From Pantoea eucrina (GTDB taxonomy: Bacteria; Pseudomonadota; Gammaproteobacteria; Enterobacterales; Enterobacteriaceae): a stretch of 64,000 nucleotides of DNA. Both the position numbers and the translations under genes were made by a program. The notes beneath the pieces are model-generated. The model saw nothing but the letters and a program-made list of their open reading frames with translations. It searched no databases and was not told where the DNA came from. The stretch covers positions 23,903 through 87,902 of the forward strand of contig NZ_MIPP01000008.1 of the NCBI RefSeq assembly GCF_002095385.1. The letters are read 5' to 3'. Positions 20,055-29,768 of this stretch are shown here, in pieces. The first letter of the stretch is position 1, and each line of letters opens with the position of its first letter.

Positions 20055-22190
20055 TCAGAACAGCGAGCGCACACTCTGCATAGTGCTGAGATTGTGGTTA
20101 AAGCATTTATCGTAATATTGCTGAATTTCAGCCATGCGCAGCCGGTTACGATGGATGCGACGCAGCGTCAGTAACCCGTTCACCAGCGCGGAAATCAGCA
20201 GTATCAGCATCAGCACAACGCTGCCGATGTAGCGCCATTGCGCCATGGCATCCGGTTCGTTATGCAGCATGATATGGCGTGTCCCGTTAGCGTCGGTACT
20301 CATACTGGTAATGATGCCGCTGGCGCTGAACGGCGTATGCAGCAGCATGCCCGCGATACGCTGCAGCTCGCGCCACTGTGAAGGCGCGTCCAGATCAAAC
20401 AGGGAGACGGCAGGCTGCGGCTGCGTCACCAGCTGCCGGCCTTCATCGCTGATGATAAGAAAGCCGCCCGGCGGCGGGCTGTTAAGCGTTTCCGCCGCAC
20501 GACGGGTTTCACGGGAAAAGAAGGTCGACGTCGCGGTATTCACCAGATTCTCCAGCGCCTCGGCACTGACAGGCCTTAACAGCACATTCATGCCGCTGAG
20601 TTTGCCGGTGTCCGCGCGGTGGATCAGCGAATCCCAGTCTTTCGCATTGCCCAGGTTAACCAGCGCATTTTTCAGCCGGACGCAATCCTGCTGCTGGCTG
20701 CAGAGATCCTGCGTCCTTAGCACCAGCTCGGAAAAATCATCCAGCAAAATCATGCCTGACTTCTGAATCGCTGAGGCGAGCTGCGGATTAAGCTTGGGAT
20801 CGGTACTGGTTTCCGGATGCAGCTGGCGCAGGGTGGTATCCAGCAGCGCAGCGGCCTTGTCAATAATGTCAGACTGCGGCTGAGGCAGCGGAGCAGCTTT
20901 GTTCCAGTAGATAGCAGAGCAGTCAAAAGGCATGTAAGCGTAGGTGCGATTGCTCTGGTAATTGCCTGGCACCGAGCACATACCGGTTCCCGTCACCCTG
21001 AGCACATCGCCGACGTGCAGCGGCAGGGCAGAGAGCTTATCCACGCTGTCGACCTCAAGACTTTCCGTGCCTTTGACCCAGGCCAGGCTCAGCTTGAGCG
21101 GCATACTGAGCGGGATCCAGGTCAGCAGCATTGCCAGTACCAGCAGTGAACCGCAGGTCAGTACCAGATTCTTGCGCCACCGCTGGACCGGGAAATTCCT
21201 GACCTCATCCTGCAACGACAAAAAACGCCCCTGACGCACAACCTGGCGGTTCAGATAGATATCCACTTCGGTGATCTGTCCCAGATCGTGAGCGATATAA
21301 GGCTGCCAGTGCGGCGGGTAGATGAGATCGATAATGCCCAGCGAAATGTTGCTCTGCTCCTGGTTCGATTCACCAAACAGGCCCCAGCGTTTCGGCGCAC
21401 CGCGCAGGCAGTGAATATCACGCAGTCTTTTCTCACCGGGAAAACGACAGAGGAACCAGAGGCTGACGGCGATCATTACGCAGCCAGGCACCACCAGCCA
21501 GAGCAGGAGATTGCCCGGCAGCACCAGACCGAGAAAAAACAGCAAAAAAGCGCAGCTGATAACGATCGCTTCACGCGTACCGTCAGGCCGCGAAAGCTGG
21601 TACTCCTCGTGCGACTCTTTGCGCACCCGCAGTAACTCAACGTTTTCACTCTCTGCTTTACGGATAGAGGCGTTGGTACTGGCAGGCTGGATCAGCGGCG
21701 GCAGGGCGGGTTGCTCAATGGCGTAGTTAACCAGCGAGTGACCATTCAGCGAGATGACCAGCGGCAGCGTCTGCGTGCGGATCAGCTCAACGTAATTTTC
21801 ATCGGCAATATACTGTTCCCAGAGCGGTGGCAGATGCACTTCCACTTCATCGAGATAGTAGCGCCATTTGTGCGGATCGTCGGTTGAGAGGCCGTAGCGG
21901 GTGATGGAACGGGTAACCGGGTAGACATGATTGCTTTGAGCCGTCAGCGTCAGCGCTTCCGCTTCCGTGGCAAAGCGGGCGCGGGTGCGCGGCGGCTGAC
22001 GTTTCGCCAGCGCAGCCAGATACTTTTCTACTGCGATGCGCTCATCATCAGAGAGTTTGCGGCAGGGCGGACTGATAAACGGCAGAGGTCGCGCTAACGG
22101 CGGACGATGCCGCATAGCGTACCAGTAAGTGATACCTGCTAATGATGAGCCGATCAGCATCACTGTCAGGATGACAATAAAAGTGCTCAT
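20055..22190 (-). CDS. igaA: Rcs phosphorelay attenuator IgaA
   Basis: The 711-residue inner-membrane protein matches IgaA/YrfF from the N-terminal MSTFIVILTVMLIGSSLAGI onward. Hydrophobic segments lie near residues 2-24, 205-240, 345-370 and 655-678, enclosing cytoplasmic domains and one large periplasmic domain that has paired cysteines (DLCSQQQDC and others). In Salmonella and E. coli IgaA binds RcsD and holds down the Rcs envelope-stress relay, and its loss is usually lethal. Transcription is divergent from nudE, as in E. coli. Confidence 0.95.
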   Translation of the reverse strand: MSTFIVILTVMLIGSSLAGITYWYAMRHRPPLARPLPFISPPCRKLSDDERIAVEKYLAALAKRQPPRTRARFATEAEALTLTAQSNHVYPVTRSITRYGLSTDDPHKWRYYLDEVEVHLPPLWEQYIADENYVELIRTQTLPLVISLNGHSLVNYAIEQPALPPLIQPASTNASIRKAESENVELLRVRKESHEEYQLSRPDGTREAIVISCAFLLFFLGLVLPGNLLLWLVVPGCVMIAVSLWFLCRFPGEKRLRDIHCLRGAPKRWGLFGESNQEQSNISLGIIDLIYPPHWQPYIAHDLGQITEVDIYLNRQVVRQGRFLSLQDEVRNFPVQRWRKNLVLTCGSLLVLAMLLTWIPLSMPLKLSLAWVKGTESLEVDSVDKLSALPLHVGDVLRVTGTGMCSVPGNYQSNRTYAYMPFDCSAIYWNKAAPLPQPQSDIIDKAAALLDTTLRQLHPETSTDPKLNPQLASAIQKSGMILLDDFSELVLRTQDLCSQQQDCVRLKNALVNLGNAKDWDSLIHRADTGKLSGMNVLLRPVSAEALENLVNTATSTFFSRETRRAAETLNSPPPGGFLIISDEGRQLVTQPQPAVSLFDLDAPSQWRELQRIAGMLLHTPFSASGIITSMSTDANGTRHIMLHNEPDAMAQWRYIGSVVLMLILLISALVNGLLTLRRIHRNRLRMAEIQQYYDKCFNHNLSTMQSVRSLF

Positions 22191-22578
22191 GCTCAGCTCA
22201 TTCCAGCCAACGAAATGCCTTCACGTTAACGTTCTACTCCCGGCGAAAATCGTAAGATGTGTCAATTCTGGCGAGCAGAAGAGGTTCTGACAAGAAGAAA
22301 CACAGATAAAATAATGCGCTAAATCATCGGATTATAAATTATTAGATTAATCCCTTATAGGATGTTAACCAGGCAATACTCAATTAAATATCGGTATTTT
22401 CTGAATTTCGCGCTGAGGCGTTGACTTATGCTTAAAGCGAGCGAGCGCATAGCGCGCCATACGGCGGGCCGCGCAATCCGGCAGCGGCTTAGCCTGCGTT
22501 GCCTGTCGCACATTTGCGCGGCCTTCGGTATGCTGGCGCTATCGCATTTCACAAGGTTGTGCAACGTCTGAGGCTGAT
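22191..22578. other. Intergenic region between igaA and nudE
   Basis: The 388 bp between divergent igaA and nudE hold no supported gene. An AT-rich block (22310-22400) and a possible -10 box TATGCT (22529-22534) about 50 bp before nudE are the only features I can point to. Promoters for both genes must lie here. Confidence 0.5.
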
Positions 22579-23145
22579 ATGACCACTCCATTGAAAAAAC
22601 CTGACATCCTCAAGGTAGAAGCGGTGGCCCGCTCCCGCCTGTTTACCATTGAAGCCGTCGATCTCGCTTTCAGCAATGGTGCACGCCGCGTTTATGAGCG
22701 CATGAAGCCTTCTGAACGCGAAGCGGTAATGATTGTGCCGATTCTCGGCGACGACGTTATCCTGATTCAGGAGTATGGGGTGGGGCTGGAAAGCTATGAG
22801 CTTGGTTTTCCAAAAGGGCTAATCGATCCGGGCGAAAGCGCCTTTGAGGCGGCTGACCGGGAACTTAAAGAAGAGGCTGGCTACGGCGCGACCCGTCTTG
22901 AAGCCCTCGGCAAGCTCACCATGGCACCCTCTTACTTCTCCAGCAAAATGAATATCGTGGTGGCTGAAGGCCTCTATGAAGAGAAGCTGGAAGGGGATGA
23001 GCCGGAGCCGCTGGTGGTACGGCGCTGGCCGCTGAAGAATTTGCTGGCGCTGCTGGAAGAACCCGACTTCAGCGAAGCGCGTAACGTCAGTGCGCTGTTT
23101 CTGGTGCGCGAATGGCTGGTAAAACAGGGCCGGCTTGATTACTGA
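22579..23145 (+). CDS. nudE: ADP compounds hydrolase NudE
   Basis: The 188-residue Nudix hydrolase has a complete Nudix box: GLIDPGE, a seven-residue spacer, then RELKEEAGYG (about residues 79-102). The family member NudE cleaves ADP-ribose, AP3A and NADH to AMP plus a second phosphate compound. The product is cytosolic and close to the E. coli length. It is divergent from igaA and convergent with mrcA, as in E. coli. Confidence 0.95.
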   Translation: MTTPLKKPDILKVEAVARSRLFTIEAVDLAFSNGARRVYERMKPSEREAVMIVPILGDDVILIQEYGVGLESYELGFPKGLIDPGESAFEAADRELKEEAGYGATRLEALGKLTMAPSYFSSKMNIVVAEGLYEEKLEGDEPEPLVVRRWPLKNLLALLEEPDFSEARNVSALFLVREWLVKQGRLDY

Positions 23146-23170
23146 ATAAAAAAGGCGCCCGCAGGCGCCT
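23146..23170 (-). terminator. Terminator of mrcA
   Basis: AGGCGCC (23153-23159) pairs with GGCGCCT (23164-23170), followed on the minus strand by a run of Ts. It lies between convergent nudE and mrcA. Confidence 0.8.
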
Positions 23171-23175
23171 GTTTA

Positions 23176-25725
23176 TCAGAACAGTTCGTGGCTTTCGCCA
23201 TTGTCCATAATGGTTGTGCCGACGTCGTGCACGCTATATTCCACCGGCTGCGTGCCGTCAATGAAATACTCCTGACGCGTATTGCCACCACCGTTAGCCA
23301 GTTTGCCGGTTGCCCGGTCAATAGTCACGGTGATCACGCCTTCCGGCGGCGTCAGCGGCTGCACCGGTACGCCCTCCAGCGCAGATTTCATATAGTCATC
23401 CCACGCCGGCTGCGCGCTCTTGGCTCCGCCCTCGTAACCGGAAATCTGATCCGGAATCGCACCTGATACGGTTGAACGTCCCAGCGCGCGTGAATCATCA
23501 AAGCCAATCCAGACCGACGTCACCACACCCGGGCCATAGCCGGAGAACCAGGCATCTTTAGAGCTGTTTGTCGTACCGGTTTTTCCGCCAATATCATTTC
23601 GCTTCAGATCGCGTCCGGCACGCCAGCCGGTACCCATCCAGCCCGGCTCGCCAAAGACATTGGAGTTAAGCGCGCTTTTGATCAGGAAAGAGAGCGGGGT
23701 ATTAATCACGTGCGGCGCATACTGCTGATCGCCTGCTGGCTGCGGCTGTGCCGGAACCTGCTCCAGCGCTGGCTGTGGCACCGTCTGATTCTTCGACTCA
23801 TCAGAGGTGGCGACGTTCTCCACGCTCTCTTCATTCAGGGCAACTGACTTCTTCGTATCACCATAGATCACCGGCAGATTACACTGCGGACAGGCAATCT
23901 TAGGCTTTGTTTCAAAAATCACGCCTCCCTGCTCATCCTCAATGCGGGTGATGAAATAGGGGTCAACCAGGAAACCGCCGTTTGCCATGACCGCATAGCC
24001 ACGCGCCACTTGCAGTGGGGTGAATGAAGCCGCACCCAGCGCCAGCGACTCGGTATGAATAATATTTTGCGCCGGGAAGCCAAAGCGCTGCAGATATTCT
24101 GCAGCATAATCGACGCCCATCGCGCGCATGGCGCGTACCATCACCACGTTTTTAGACTCTCCCAGCCCCTGCCGTAAACGGATAGGACCAGCATAGGTTG
24201 GCGGCGAGTTTTTAGGCCGCCAGTCTGCGCCTGCGCCGGCGTCCCAGCGGGAAATCGGCACATCGTTAAGGATAGAAGCCAGCGTCAGACCACGATCCAT
24301 AGCGGCGGTATAGAGGAAAGGCTTGATGTTCGATCCCACCTGGCGCAGCGCCTGGGTGGCACGGTTAAACATGCTCTGATTGAAATCGAATCCGCCCACC
24401 AGCGCGCGCACTGCGCCATCTTCCGGATTCAGCGACACCAGCGCAGAGTTCACCAGCGGTACCTGACCCAGCCACCACTCATCGCCCACTTTACGTACCC
24501 AGATCTGCTGACCAGCCTGCAGCACCTGCGTGATACTGCGCGGCGTCGGGCCCTGCAGCGTGTCTGATTTATAAGGGCGCGCCCAGCGCACGCCGGAGAG
24601 TTTCAGCGCGACCGTGCTGCCATCTTTCAGTAAGGCCGTGGCCTCCTGAGCGCTGGCGCTGGTCACCACTGCGGCATTCAGCGGTCCGTAGGCGGGCAGT
24701 GTTTTCAGCGTTTTAAGAATACGCGGCTGATCCCAGCTGGTCTCGCCCACTTTCCATAACACGGCGGTCGGGCCGCGATAGCCGTGGCGCATATCATAAG
24801 CCATAACGTTATTACGCACCGCCTGCTGCGCCGCCTCCTGCAGGCGACGGGTTACGGTGGTATACACCTTGTAGCCGTCGTCATAGGCGCGATCGCCGTA
24901 ACGTTTCACCATCTCCTGACGCACCATTTCACTGAGATAAGGGGCAGAAAAGGCGATCTCAGGACCGTGATAGCTGGCGGTCAGCGGCGTATTACGGGCC
25001 TCTTCATACTGCTGCTGTGTGATGTCGTTCTGATCCAGCATGCGCGCCAGCACCACATTACGACGCGCCAGCGCCCGGCTGTGCGAATAGAGCGGGTTGA
25101 AGGTTGAGGGCGCTTTCGGCAGGCCAGCGATCATCGCCATTTCACTCAGCGACAGCTGATCGACCGTTTTACCGAAATAGACCTGCGCCGCCGCGCCAAC
25201 GCCATACGCGCGATAGCCGAGATAGATTTTATTGAGGTAAAGCTCAAGGATCTCATCTTTGCTCAGCAGCTGCTCAATGCGGATGGCCAGGAACGCTTCC
25301 TTGATTTTACGCATCAGCGTACGTTCAGGGCTCAGAAAGAAGTTACGCGCCAGCTGCTGAGTAATCGTACTGGCACCCTGCGACGCATGGCCTGACATCA
25401 GCGCGATGCTGGCGGCACGGAAAATCCCCACCGGATCGACGCCGTGATGCTCATAAAAGCGGCTATCTTCGGTCGCGATAAATGCTTTGATCAGCTCTGG
25501 CGGCATCTGCTTCAGCGTCAGCGGTACGCGGCGTTTTTCACCATACTGGGCGATCAGCTCGCCATCGGCGCTGTAAACCTGCATCGGCGTCTGCAAACGC
25601 ACATCTTTCAATGTGTTCACATCGGGCAGCTGCGGCTCTATATACTTGTACAAGCCATAAACCGTACCGGCTCCCAGCAAAATGCAACACACTGCAAGAA
25701 TCAATAAATACTTTACGAACTTCAC
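23176..25725 (-). CDS. mrcA: Penicillin-binding protein 1A
   Basis: The 849-residue class A PBP has an N-terminal membrane anchor (residues 5-27). The GT51 transglycosylase domain shows ATEDSRFYEHHGVDPVG and GASTITQQLARNFFLS. The transpeptidase domain has the active-site Ser in GSNIKPFLY, then ESKNVV (SxN) and KTGTTNSSKDAWF (KTG). It polymerises and cross-links peptidoglycan at the periplasmic face. A proline- and glutamine-rich linker (about residues 640-680) and two nearby Cys (CPQC) precede the last TP segments. It is divergent from hofM. Confidence 0.97.
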   Translation of the reverse strand: MKFVKYLLILAVCCILLGAGTVYGLYKYIEPQLPDVNTLKDVRLQTPMQVYSADGELIAQYGEKRRVPLTLKQMPPELIKAFIATEDSRFYEHHGVDPVGIFRAASIALMSGHASQGASTITQQLARNFFLSPERTLMRKIKEAFLAIRIEQLLSKDEILELYLNKIYLGYRAYGVGAAAQVYFGKTVDQLSLSEMAMIAGLPKAPSTFNPLYSHSRALARRNVVLARMLDQNDITQQQYEEARNTPLTASYHGPEIAFSAPYLSEMVRQEMVKRYGDRAYDDGYKVYTTVTRRLQEAAQQAVRNNVMAYDMRHGYRGPTAVLWKVGETSWDQPRILKTLKTLPAYGPLNAAVVTSASAQEATALLKDGSTVALKLSGVRWARPYKSDTLQGPTPRSITQVLQAGQQIWVRKVGDEWWLGQVPLVNSALVSLNPEDGAVRALVGGFDFNQSMFNRATQALRQVGSNIKPFLYTAAMDRGLTLASILNDVPISRWDAGAGADWRPKNSPPTYAGPIRLRQGLGESKNVVMVRAMRAMGVDYAAEYLQRFGFPAQNIIHTESLALGAASFTPLQVARGYAVMANGGFLVDPYFITRIEDEQGGVIFETKPKIACPQCNLPVIYGDTKKSVALNEESVENVATSDESKNQTVPQPALEQVPAQPQPAGDQQYAPHVINTPLSFLIKSALNSNVFGEPGWMGTGWRAGRDLKRNDIGGKTGTTNSSKDAWFSGYGPGVVTSVWIGFDDSRALGRSTVSGAIPDQISGYEGGAKSAQPAWDDYMKSALEGVPVQPLTPPEGVITVTIDRATGKLANGGGNTRQEYFIDGTQPVEYSVHDVGTTIMDNGESHELF

Positions 25726-25878
25726 CTGAGAATTCCCATCTGTTGGCGTTTGGGCAGTTTATAAACAATCGCGCGGTAGTATAAAGGCAAGCCTGACGCT
25801 TTGATATACCCGTCATTTGCCTGTCATTCAGCATAGCCGGGTTTAGCGTTTACCTTTGATGATAAGGAGATCGCGCGT

Positions 25879-26694
25879 ATGGCTTTTCAGCGCTGGCAAA
25901 TTGGACTGGATATTCAGAACAGGCACCTGTGTGCGCTGGGTATTGAACGCCGTCGTCATGGCTGGCAGCTGCGACACTGGTGGCAGCAAGCGCTGCCGCA
26001 CGATACGTTACGCAACGGCGTGTTGCAAAGCTCGCCGCTGTTACAGGAGATGTTAGCGTCGTGGCGGCGGCAGCTGCCGGCGCAGTTTTCCCTGCGCGTT
26101 GGCCTGCCGCCACAGCTGGTTCTGCAGCGGACCTTGCCGCTGCCCGACACCTCGCTGCGCGAACCCGCTTTAAATCGTTATGTCACTGCCGCCGCCCGTA
26201 CCCTCTTTCCGGTGGAAACCGCGCTGCTGGCGTTTGACTATCAGTGTGACGCGGCTGAAAACAGGCTGCAGGTTACGGCGGCACGGCGGGACGTAATGGC
26301 GCAGTGGCTGCAGCCGCTGCAGCAGGCGGGTCTGGAGCCTGACATCTTTGAACTGAGCACGCAGGCCCTGATGCAGGTCGCACAGCAGCTGCCGCTTGCC
26401 CCCCATACGCTGCTGATCCACCCGGCAGGCGAGAACGGGTTCTGGGTGTTTAATGATGGCGCGCTGCGCTGCGGGAGCGTCACAGGCGCGCTCGATGCAG
26501 ACACTGTTACACAGCTCTTTCCGCAGGTATCGGACTCGCTTTGTACCTCTTCGTCAGCCCTGACCACACTACAGGCGAAGCTGTGCCTGCCGCTCTCATT
26601 ATTACGCTACCAGCAGCCGCCTCTGCCCGCACAGCAGGGCGACTTTACGCTGGCGCTGGGACTGGCGCTGCGTCCCGGAGACAGCTCATGCTAA
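25879..26694 (+). CDS. hofM: PilM-like DNA-utilisation protein HofM
   Basis: The 271-residue protein is the counterpart of E. coli HofM (ComA of Haemophilus, PilM-like). It starts MAFQRWQIGLDIQNRHLCAL and ends with QPPLPAQQGDFTLALGLALR, both like HofM. PilM proteins are actin-like cytosolic partners of PilN at the inner membrane. AAGGAGA lies 8 bp before the ATG. It is the first of five overlapping genes, hofMNOPQ, which in E. coli are needed to use double-stranded DNA as a carbon source. Sequence drift in this family is large, so the call rests on position and end motifs. Confidence 0.85.
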   Translation: MAFQRWQIGLDIQNRHLCALGIERRRHGWQLRHWWQQALPHDTLRNGVLQSSPLLQEMLASWRRQLPAQFSLRVGLPPQLVLQRTLPLPDTSLREPALNRYVTAAARTLFPVETALLAFDYQCDAAENRLQVTAARRDVMAQWLQPLQQAGLEPDIFELSTQALMQVAQQLPLAPHTLLIHPAGENGFWVFNDGALRCGSVTGALDADTVTQLFPQVSDSLCTSSSALTTLQAKLCLPLSLLRYQQPPLPAQQGDFTLALGLALRPGDSSC

Positions 26695-27230
26695 GGGTTA
26701 ATCTGCTGCCGTGGCGTGAGCGGCAGTGGCAGAAGTGCTGCCGGCAGACGAAATATCTGCTGATTACCGCGTTAACGCTGCCGCTGCTCGTTGCGCTGGT
26801 GCTGGGAGGATATAGCAGACAGCAGCTGACTCAGGCTGAAAGTGCGACAGAACAGGCCCGGCAGCGACTGCTCGCGCTGCGGCACCTGCGCACGCAACAG
26901 CAATCACTGCTGCAGGCGCGCGACAGGCTGCTGGACTTACAGCAGCAGCGTCAGCAGGTGGCGCTGCACTATCAGCACTGGCAACGTTTCTGGCAGCAGC
27001 TGCCGGGGTTGCTGCCGGATGCATTGTGGCTGGAGCGTATCGATCGTCAGCAGCAGCTGCTGCGCGTCGAAGGGTGGAGTGACAGCGTGGCTGCGGTGAG
27101 CGAGCTGCGCCATCGGTTGCTGGCACAGCCGCTGTTTGCCGCCGTCAGGCAGAGGGCGATAACCCGGCAGTCCGATGGCCGATACCGCTTCACGCTGCAG
27201 GCGCGGATGCGGGAGCCGCGCAATGAATGA
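26688..27230 (+). CDS. hofN: PilN-like inner-membrane protein HofN
   Basis: The 180-residue protein starts MLRVNLLPWRERQW, the PilN signature (LPWR) in the cytosolic tail that docks PilM. It then has one membrane segment (about residues 25-48) and a long Gln-rich coiled coil (50-110). Its ATG lies inside the last codons of hofM (7-bp overlap), and its end overlaps hofO by 8 bp. It should join HofM and HofO in an inner-membrane platform. Confidence 0.85.
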   Translation: MLRVNLLPWRERQWQKCCRQTKYLLITALTLPLLVALVLGGYSRQQLTQAESATEQARQRLLALRHLRTQQQSLLQARDRLLDLQQQRQQVALHYQHWQRFWQQLPGLLPDALWLERIDRQQQLLRVEGWSDSVAAVSELRHRLLAQPLFAAVRQRAITRQSDGRYRFTLQARMREPRNE

Positions 27231-27711
27231 GCTGATGTGGCGCTATGCGCTGTGGCCTTTTGCCTGGCGTGCCGGTTGCAGCACGCTGGTTGCCGCAGCC
27301 GTGCTGCTGCTGCTCTGGCTGCTGCTGCTGCAACCCCAGCAGCAGGCGCTGGCACAGCAGCGGACAGCGCTGACAGCGCTTACCGCGCAGCAAAGCCAGC
27401 TGCAGCAGGCGCTGCAGCCGTCAGTCGCCACGCTTACGCAGGAGATCGCTATGTTACAGATGCCGCAGCGCGGCAGCGCGGCCAGCGCATCGCTGGAGCA
27501 GCTGGTGAACACGCGTGGCGCGCAGCTGCAAAACTGGCAGCCGCAGGCTCAGCCATCAGAACTGGTGCTGCAGCTGGAGTGGCGTGAATTTATGCCGCTG
27601 TTCAGTGAGCTGGCCGGAACCGCTCAGCCGGTACCGCAGCGTTTTTCACTGCGGTCCGGCGCGCGTCTGCTGACGGCAGAGCTGTGGCTGGAGCAATCCG
27701 ATGCGGAGTAG
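27223..27711 (+). CDS. hofO: PilO-like inner-membrane protein HofO
   Basis: The 162-residue protein has a short cytosolic start (MNELMWRYALWPFAW), a membrane segment (about residues 20-42) and a Gln-rich coiled coil typical of PilO-type partners of PilN. A small periplasmic domain of about 80 residues follows. The assignment rests mainly on its place between hofN and hofP and on topology. The start at 27223 overlaps hofN by 8 bp. Confidence 0.8.
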   Translation: MNELMWRYALWPFAWRAGCSTLVAAAVLLLLWLLLLQPQQQALAQQRTALTALTAQQSQLQQALQPSVATLTQEIAMLQMPQRGSAASASLEQLVNTRGAQLQNWQPQAQPSELVLQLEWREFMPLFSELAGTAQPVPQRFSLRSGARLLTAELWLEQSDAE

Positions 27712-28108
27712 CGCGCTGCTGTGCCTGCTGCTCTGGGTCGGTGCCGTCGCAGCACGCAATCCTTTCGTCCCTCTGACCAACCGCGCCTGCGAACCGCCTG
27801 CCGCCACGCCGCAGAACTGGCGTCTGCAGGGCGTGGCAGGTGGCGCACCCCACTTTGTCGCCTGGGTAATATCGCCCGAGGGGAAAAGCTACCGGCTGGA
27901 GCCATCCATTCCTTTTCCGGTTTATCCCTGGCAGGTCGCGGGGATAACCGCGCGCACGCTGACGTTAACCGCGCCGCGCCGCTGTGTGAAGCAACAGATC
28001 GTTTGGGTAATTAAAGGAGGCTTTTATGAAACGGATCGTGATGCTGCTGGGGCTTATGTTAAGCACCCCGCTGCAGGCGCAGACCAGCACGCTGAGCCTG
28101 GTATTTGA
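27701..28108 (+). CDS. hofP: PilP-like protein HofP
   Basis: The 135-residue protein has a signal-like hydrophobic start (MRSSALLCLLLWVGAVAA) followed by RNPFVPL, the DPF-like motif after the PilP signal. Two Cys (RACEPP and RRCVKQQ) could pair in the periplasm. It overlaps hofO by 11 bp and its last 83 bp overlap hofQ in another frame; the tail (YVKHPAAGADQHAEPGI) is therefore constrained by the HofQ signal peptide. A link to the secretin HofQ is inferred from the PilP family. Confidence 0.75.
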   Translation: MRSSALLCLLLWVGAVAARNPFVPLTNRACEPPAATPQNWRLQGVAGGAPHFVAWVISPEGKSYRLEPSIPFPVYPWQVAGITARTLTLTAPRRCVKQQIVWVIKGGFYETDRDAAGAYVKHPAAGADQHAEPGI

Positions 28109-29285
28109 CGATGCGCCGGTAGAGCGCATTCTGCAGGCGCTGGCGGATTATCAGCAGACTAATCTGCTGATTGCGCCCGGAGTTGAGGGACGACTGTCGC
28201 TGCGCCTGGAGAAGGTAAGCGCAGAGCATGCCCTGTCGCTGATTTCACGCCTGACCGATCTTGTTCTGATAGAAGAGGAGGGGGTGCTGCTGGTCTATCC
28301 GCAAAGCTGGCAGCAGCGTCAGATGCAGCGGGTCCGGCAGGAGCAGGAAGATAAACAGGCGCAGCGGACGCTGGAGCAGCGCACCGTTACGCTTCATTAT
28401 GCCAGCGCCAGCGAGATTCACCGCAGTCTGCAGGGAGAGCATTCACTGATGTCAGCACGCGGCAGCGTCACGGTCGATAGCCGTACTAACTCACTGCTGC
28501 TGCGCGACACGGCACCGGCTCTGGAAAGCACGACGCGCTGGATCAAAGCCCTCGACCGGCCGCTGGAGCAGGTGGAGCTGCAGGCGCATATCGTGACGCT
28601 TAACGAAGAGCATCTGCGTGAACTGGGCGTCAGCTGGCAGCTCTCTCCGGCAGATGCGGTAGCGGCGACGCTGCGCAATCCGCAGCTTAGCCTGCCGCTG
28701 GCGGTCAGTACGCCAGCACTGCGCGCCGGGGTGACGCTGGGTAAAATGAGCGGTGAATTGCTGAATCTTGAGCTGAGCGCGCTGGAGCAGGAGAATCAGA
28801 TCGATATCATCGCCAGCCCGCGGCTCTTTACTGCGCATCAGCAGACGGCCACCATCAAACAGGGCACCGAAATTCCGTACGAGGTGAAGTCAGGCAACAG
28901 CGGTGCGACGGCAATCGAGTTCAAAGAGGCGGTGCTGGGTATGGAGGTCACTCCCACGGTTCTGGGCAACGGTCGCATTCAGCTGCGGCTGCGACTGAGC
29001 CAGAACATGCCTGGCCGCAGCCTGACGCTGGGAGAGAACCAGGTGCTGAGCATTGAAAAGCAGGAAATTGAGACGCAGGTGACGCTGCGTGATGGCGAAA
29101 CGCTGGCGCTGGGCGGCATTTTTCAGCAGCAGCGCACGCAGAGTGAAAAGCGCGTGCCGTGGCTGGGAGAGGTGCCGCTGCTGGGCGCGCTGTTCCGGCA
29201 GCAGCTGCAGGAGCAGAAAAAACGTGAGCTGGTTATCTTTATTACCCCCAGACTGGTCAGGGAAGCAGCGCTTTCTGCCGGATAA
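28026..29285 (+). CDS. hofQ: Outer-membrane secretin HofQ
   Basis: The 419-residue secretin of the PilQ/ComE group has a signal peptide (MKRIVMLLGLMLSTPLQAQT). Short N-domains follow, including SLVFDDAPVERILQALADYQ and LSLRLEKVSAEHAL, then a secretin domain with ASPRLFTAHQQTATIKQGTEIPY and VPLLGALFRQQ near the end. It would form the outer-membrane pore for DNA entry. AAAGGAGG precedes the ATG at good spacing although it lies inside hofP. No pilin genes are in the window. Confidence 0.92.
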   Translation: MKRIVMLLGLMLSTPLQAQTSTLSLVFDDAPVERILQALADYQQTNLLIAPGVEGRLSLRLEKVSAEHALSLISRLTDLVLIEEEGVLLVYPQSWQQRQMQRVRQEQEDKQAQRTLEQRTVTLHYASASEIHRSLQGEHSLMSARGSVTVDSRTNSLLLRDTAPALESTTRWIKALDRPLEQVELQAHIVTLNEEHLRELGVSWQLSPADAVAATLRNPQLSLPLAVSTPALRAGVTLGKMSGELLNLELSALEQENQIDIIASPRLFTAHQQTATIKQGTEIPYEVKSGNSGATAIEFKEAVLGMEVTPTVLGNGRIQLRLRLSQNMPGRSLTLGENQVLSIEKQEIETQVTLRDGETLALGGIFQQQRTQSEKRVPWLGEVPLLGALFRQQLQEQKKRELVIFITPRLVREAALSAG

Positions 29286-29768
29286 AGCGGAAAATTCGTT
29301 CTGTAGTGCCGTGCGCGTTGACGCCAGAGAGGAATTAGCTTACAAGGTTTAGCGATTTTAAAACGGTGTAGCGGTACGCGGCAGGATAATCTTCCGACGG
29401 GCGTCAGTCACAAGCGATACTGGCGTCAAAAAAGAAATATGCCAGCATAAAGTGGGCAGCAGCAAGCAGATAAAGGGCCGTTTTCAGCGCTAATATCAGC
29501 CGATGATAAGCACCGGCAACCCCCGGCCTGCGCAGCTGTAGCCTGTTTAATGAAGGCACGTAAGGAAGAGCGTTACCGTCTCGCGAACCAAAGACCATAC
29601 CTGTGTGCAGGTTGCCGGAGGCGATTTATTCGGTTGCCAAACGGCCATGAGTGTTGAGATAATTTTCTATCTGACTCTTGCTAATGCTTATGAGGTCTCA
29701 GTTCCTGTCCCGCCAGCAACGCGCTGAACGCGGGGTATCATCAACGAATTCTTAGTAATACCGACAAA
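29286..29768. other. Leader region upstream of aroK
   Basis: The 483 bp between hofQ and aroK have no supported gene. A minus-strand 64-codon frame (29404-29598) with a hydrophobic end has no convincing ribosome site. The aroK-proximal part (TTGAGATAATTTTCTATC around 29654, and the GC-rich stretch at 29706-29740) may carry the promoter and a leader structure. E. coli aroK also has a long upstream region. Confidence 0.5.

Noticed and set aside
27300..27420. CTG/CAG-rich repetitive stretch in hofO
   Set aside because: Encodes the Leu-rich membrane helix and Gln-rich coiled coil; not a true tandem repeat.
29404..29598. 64-codon minus-strand frame with a hydrophobic end upstream of aroK
   Set aside because: No convincing ribosome site and no known family; the hydrophobic part alone is weak evidence.
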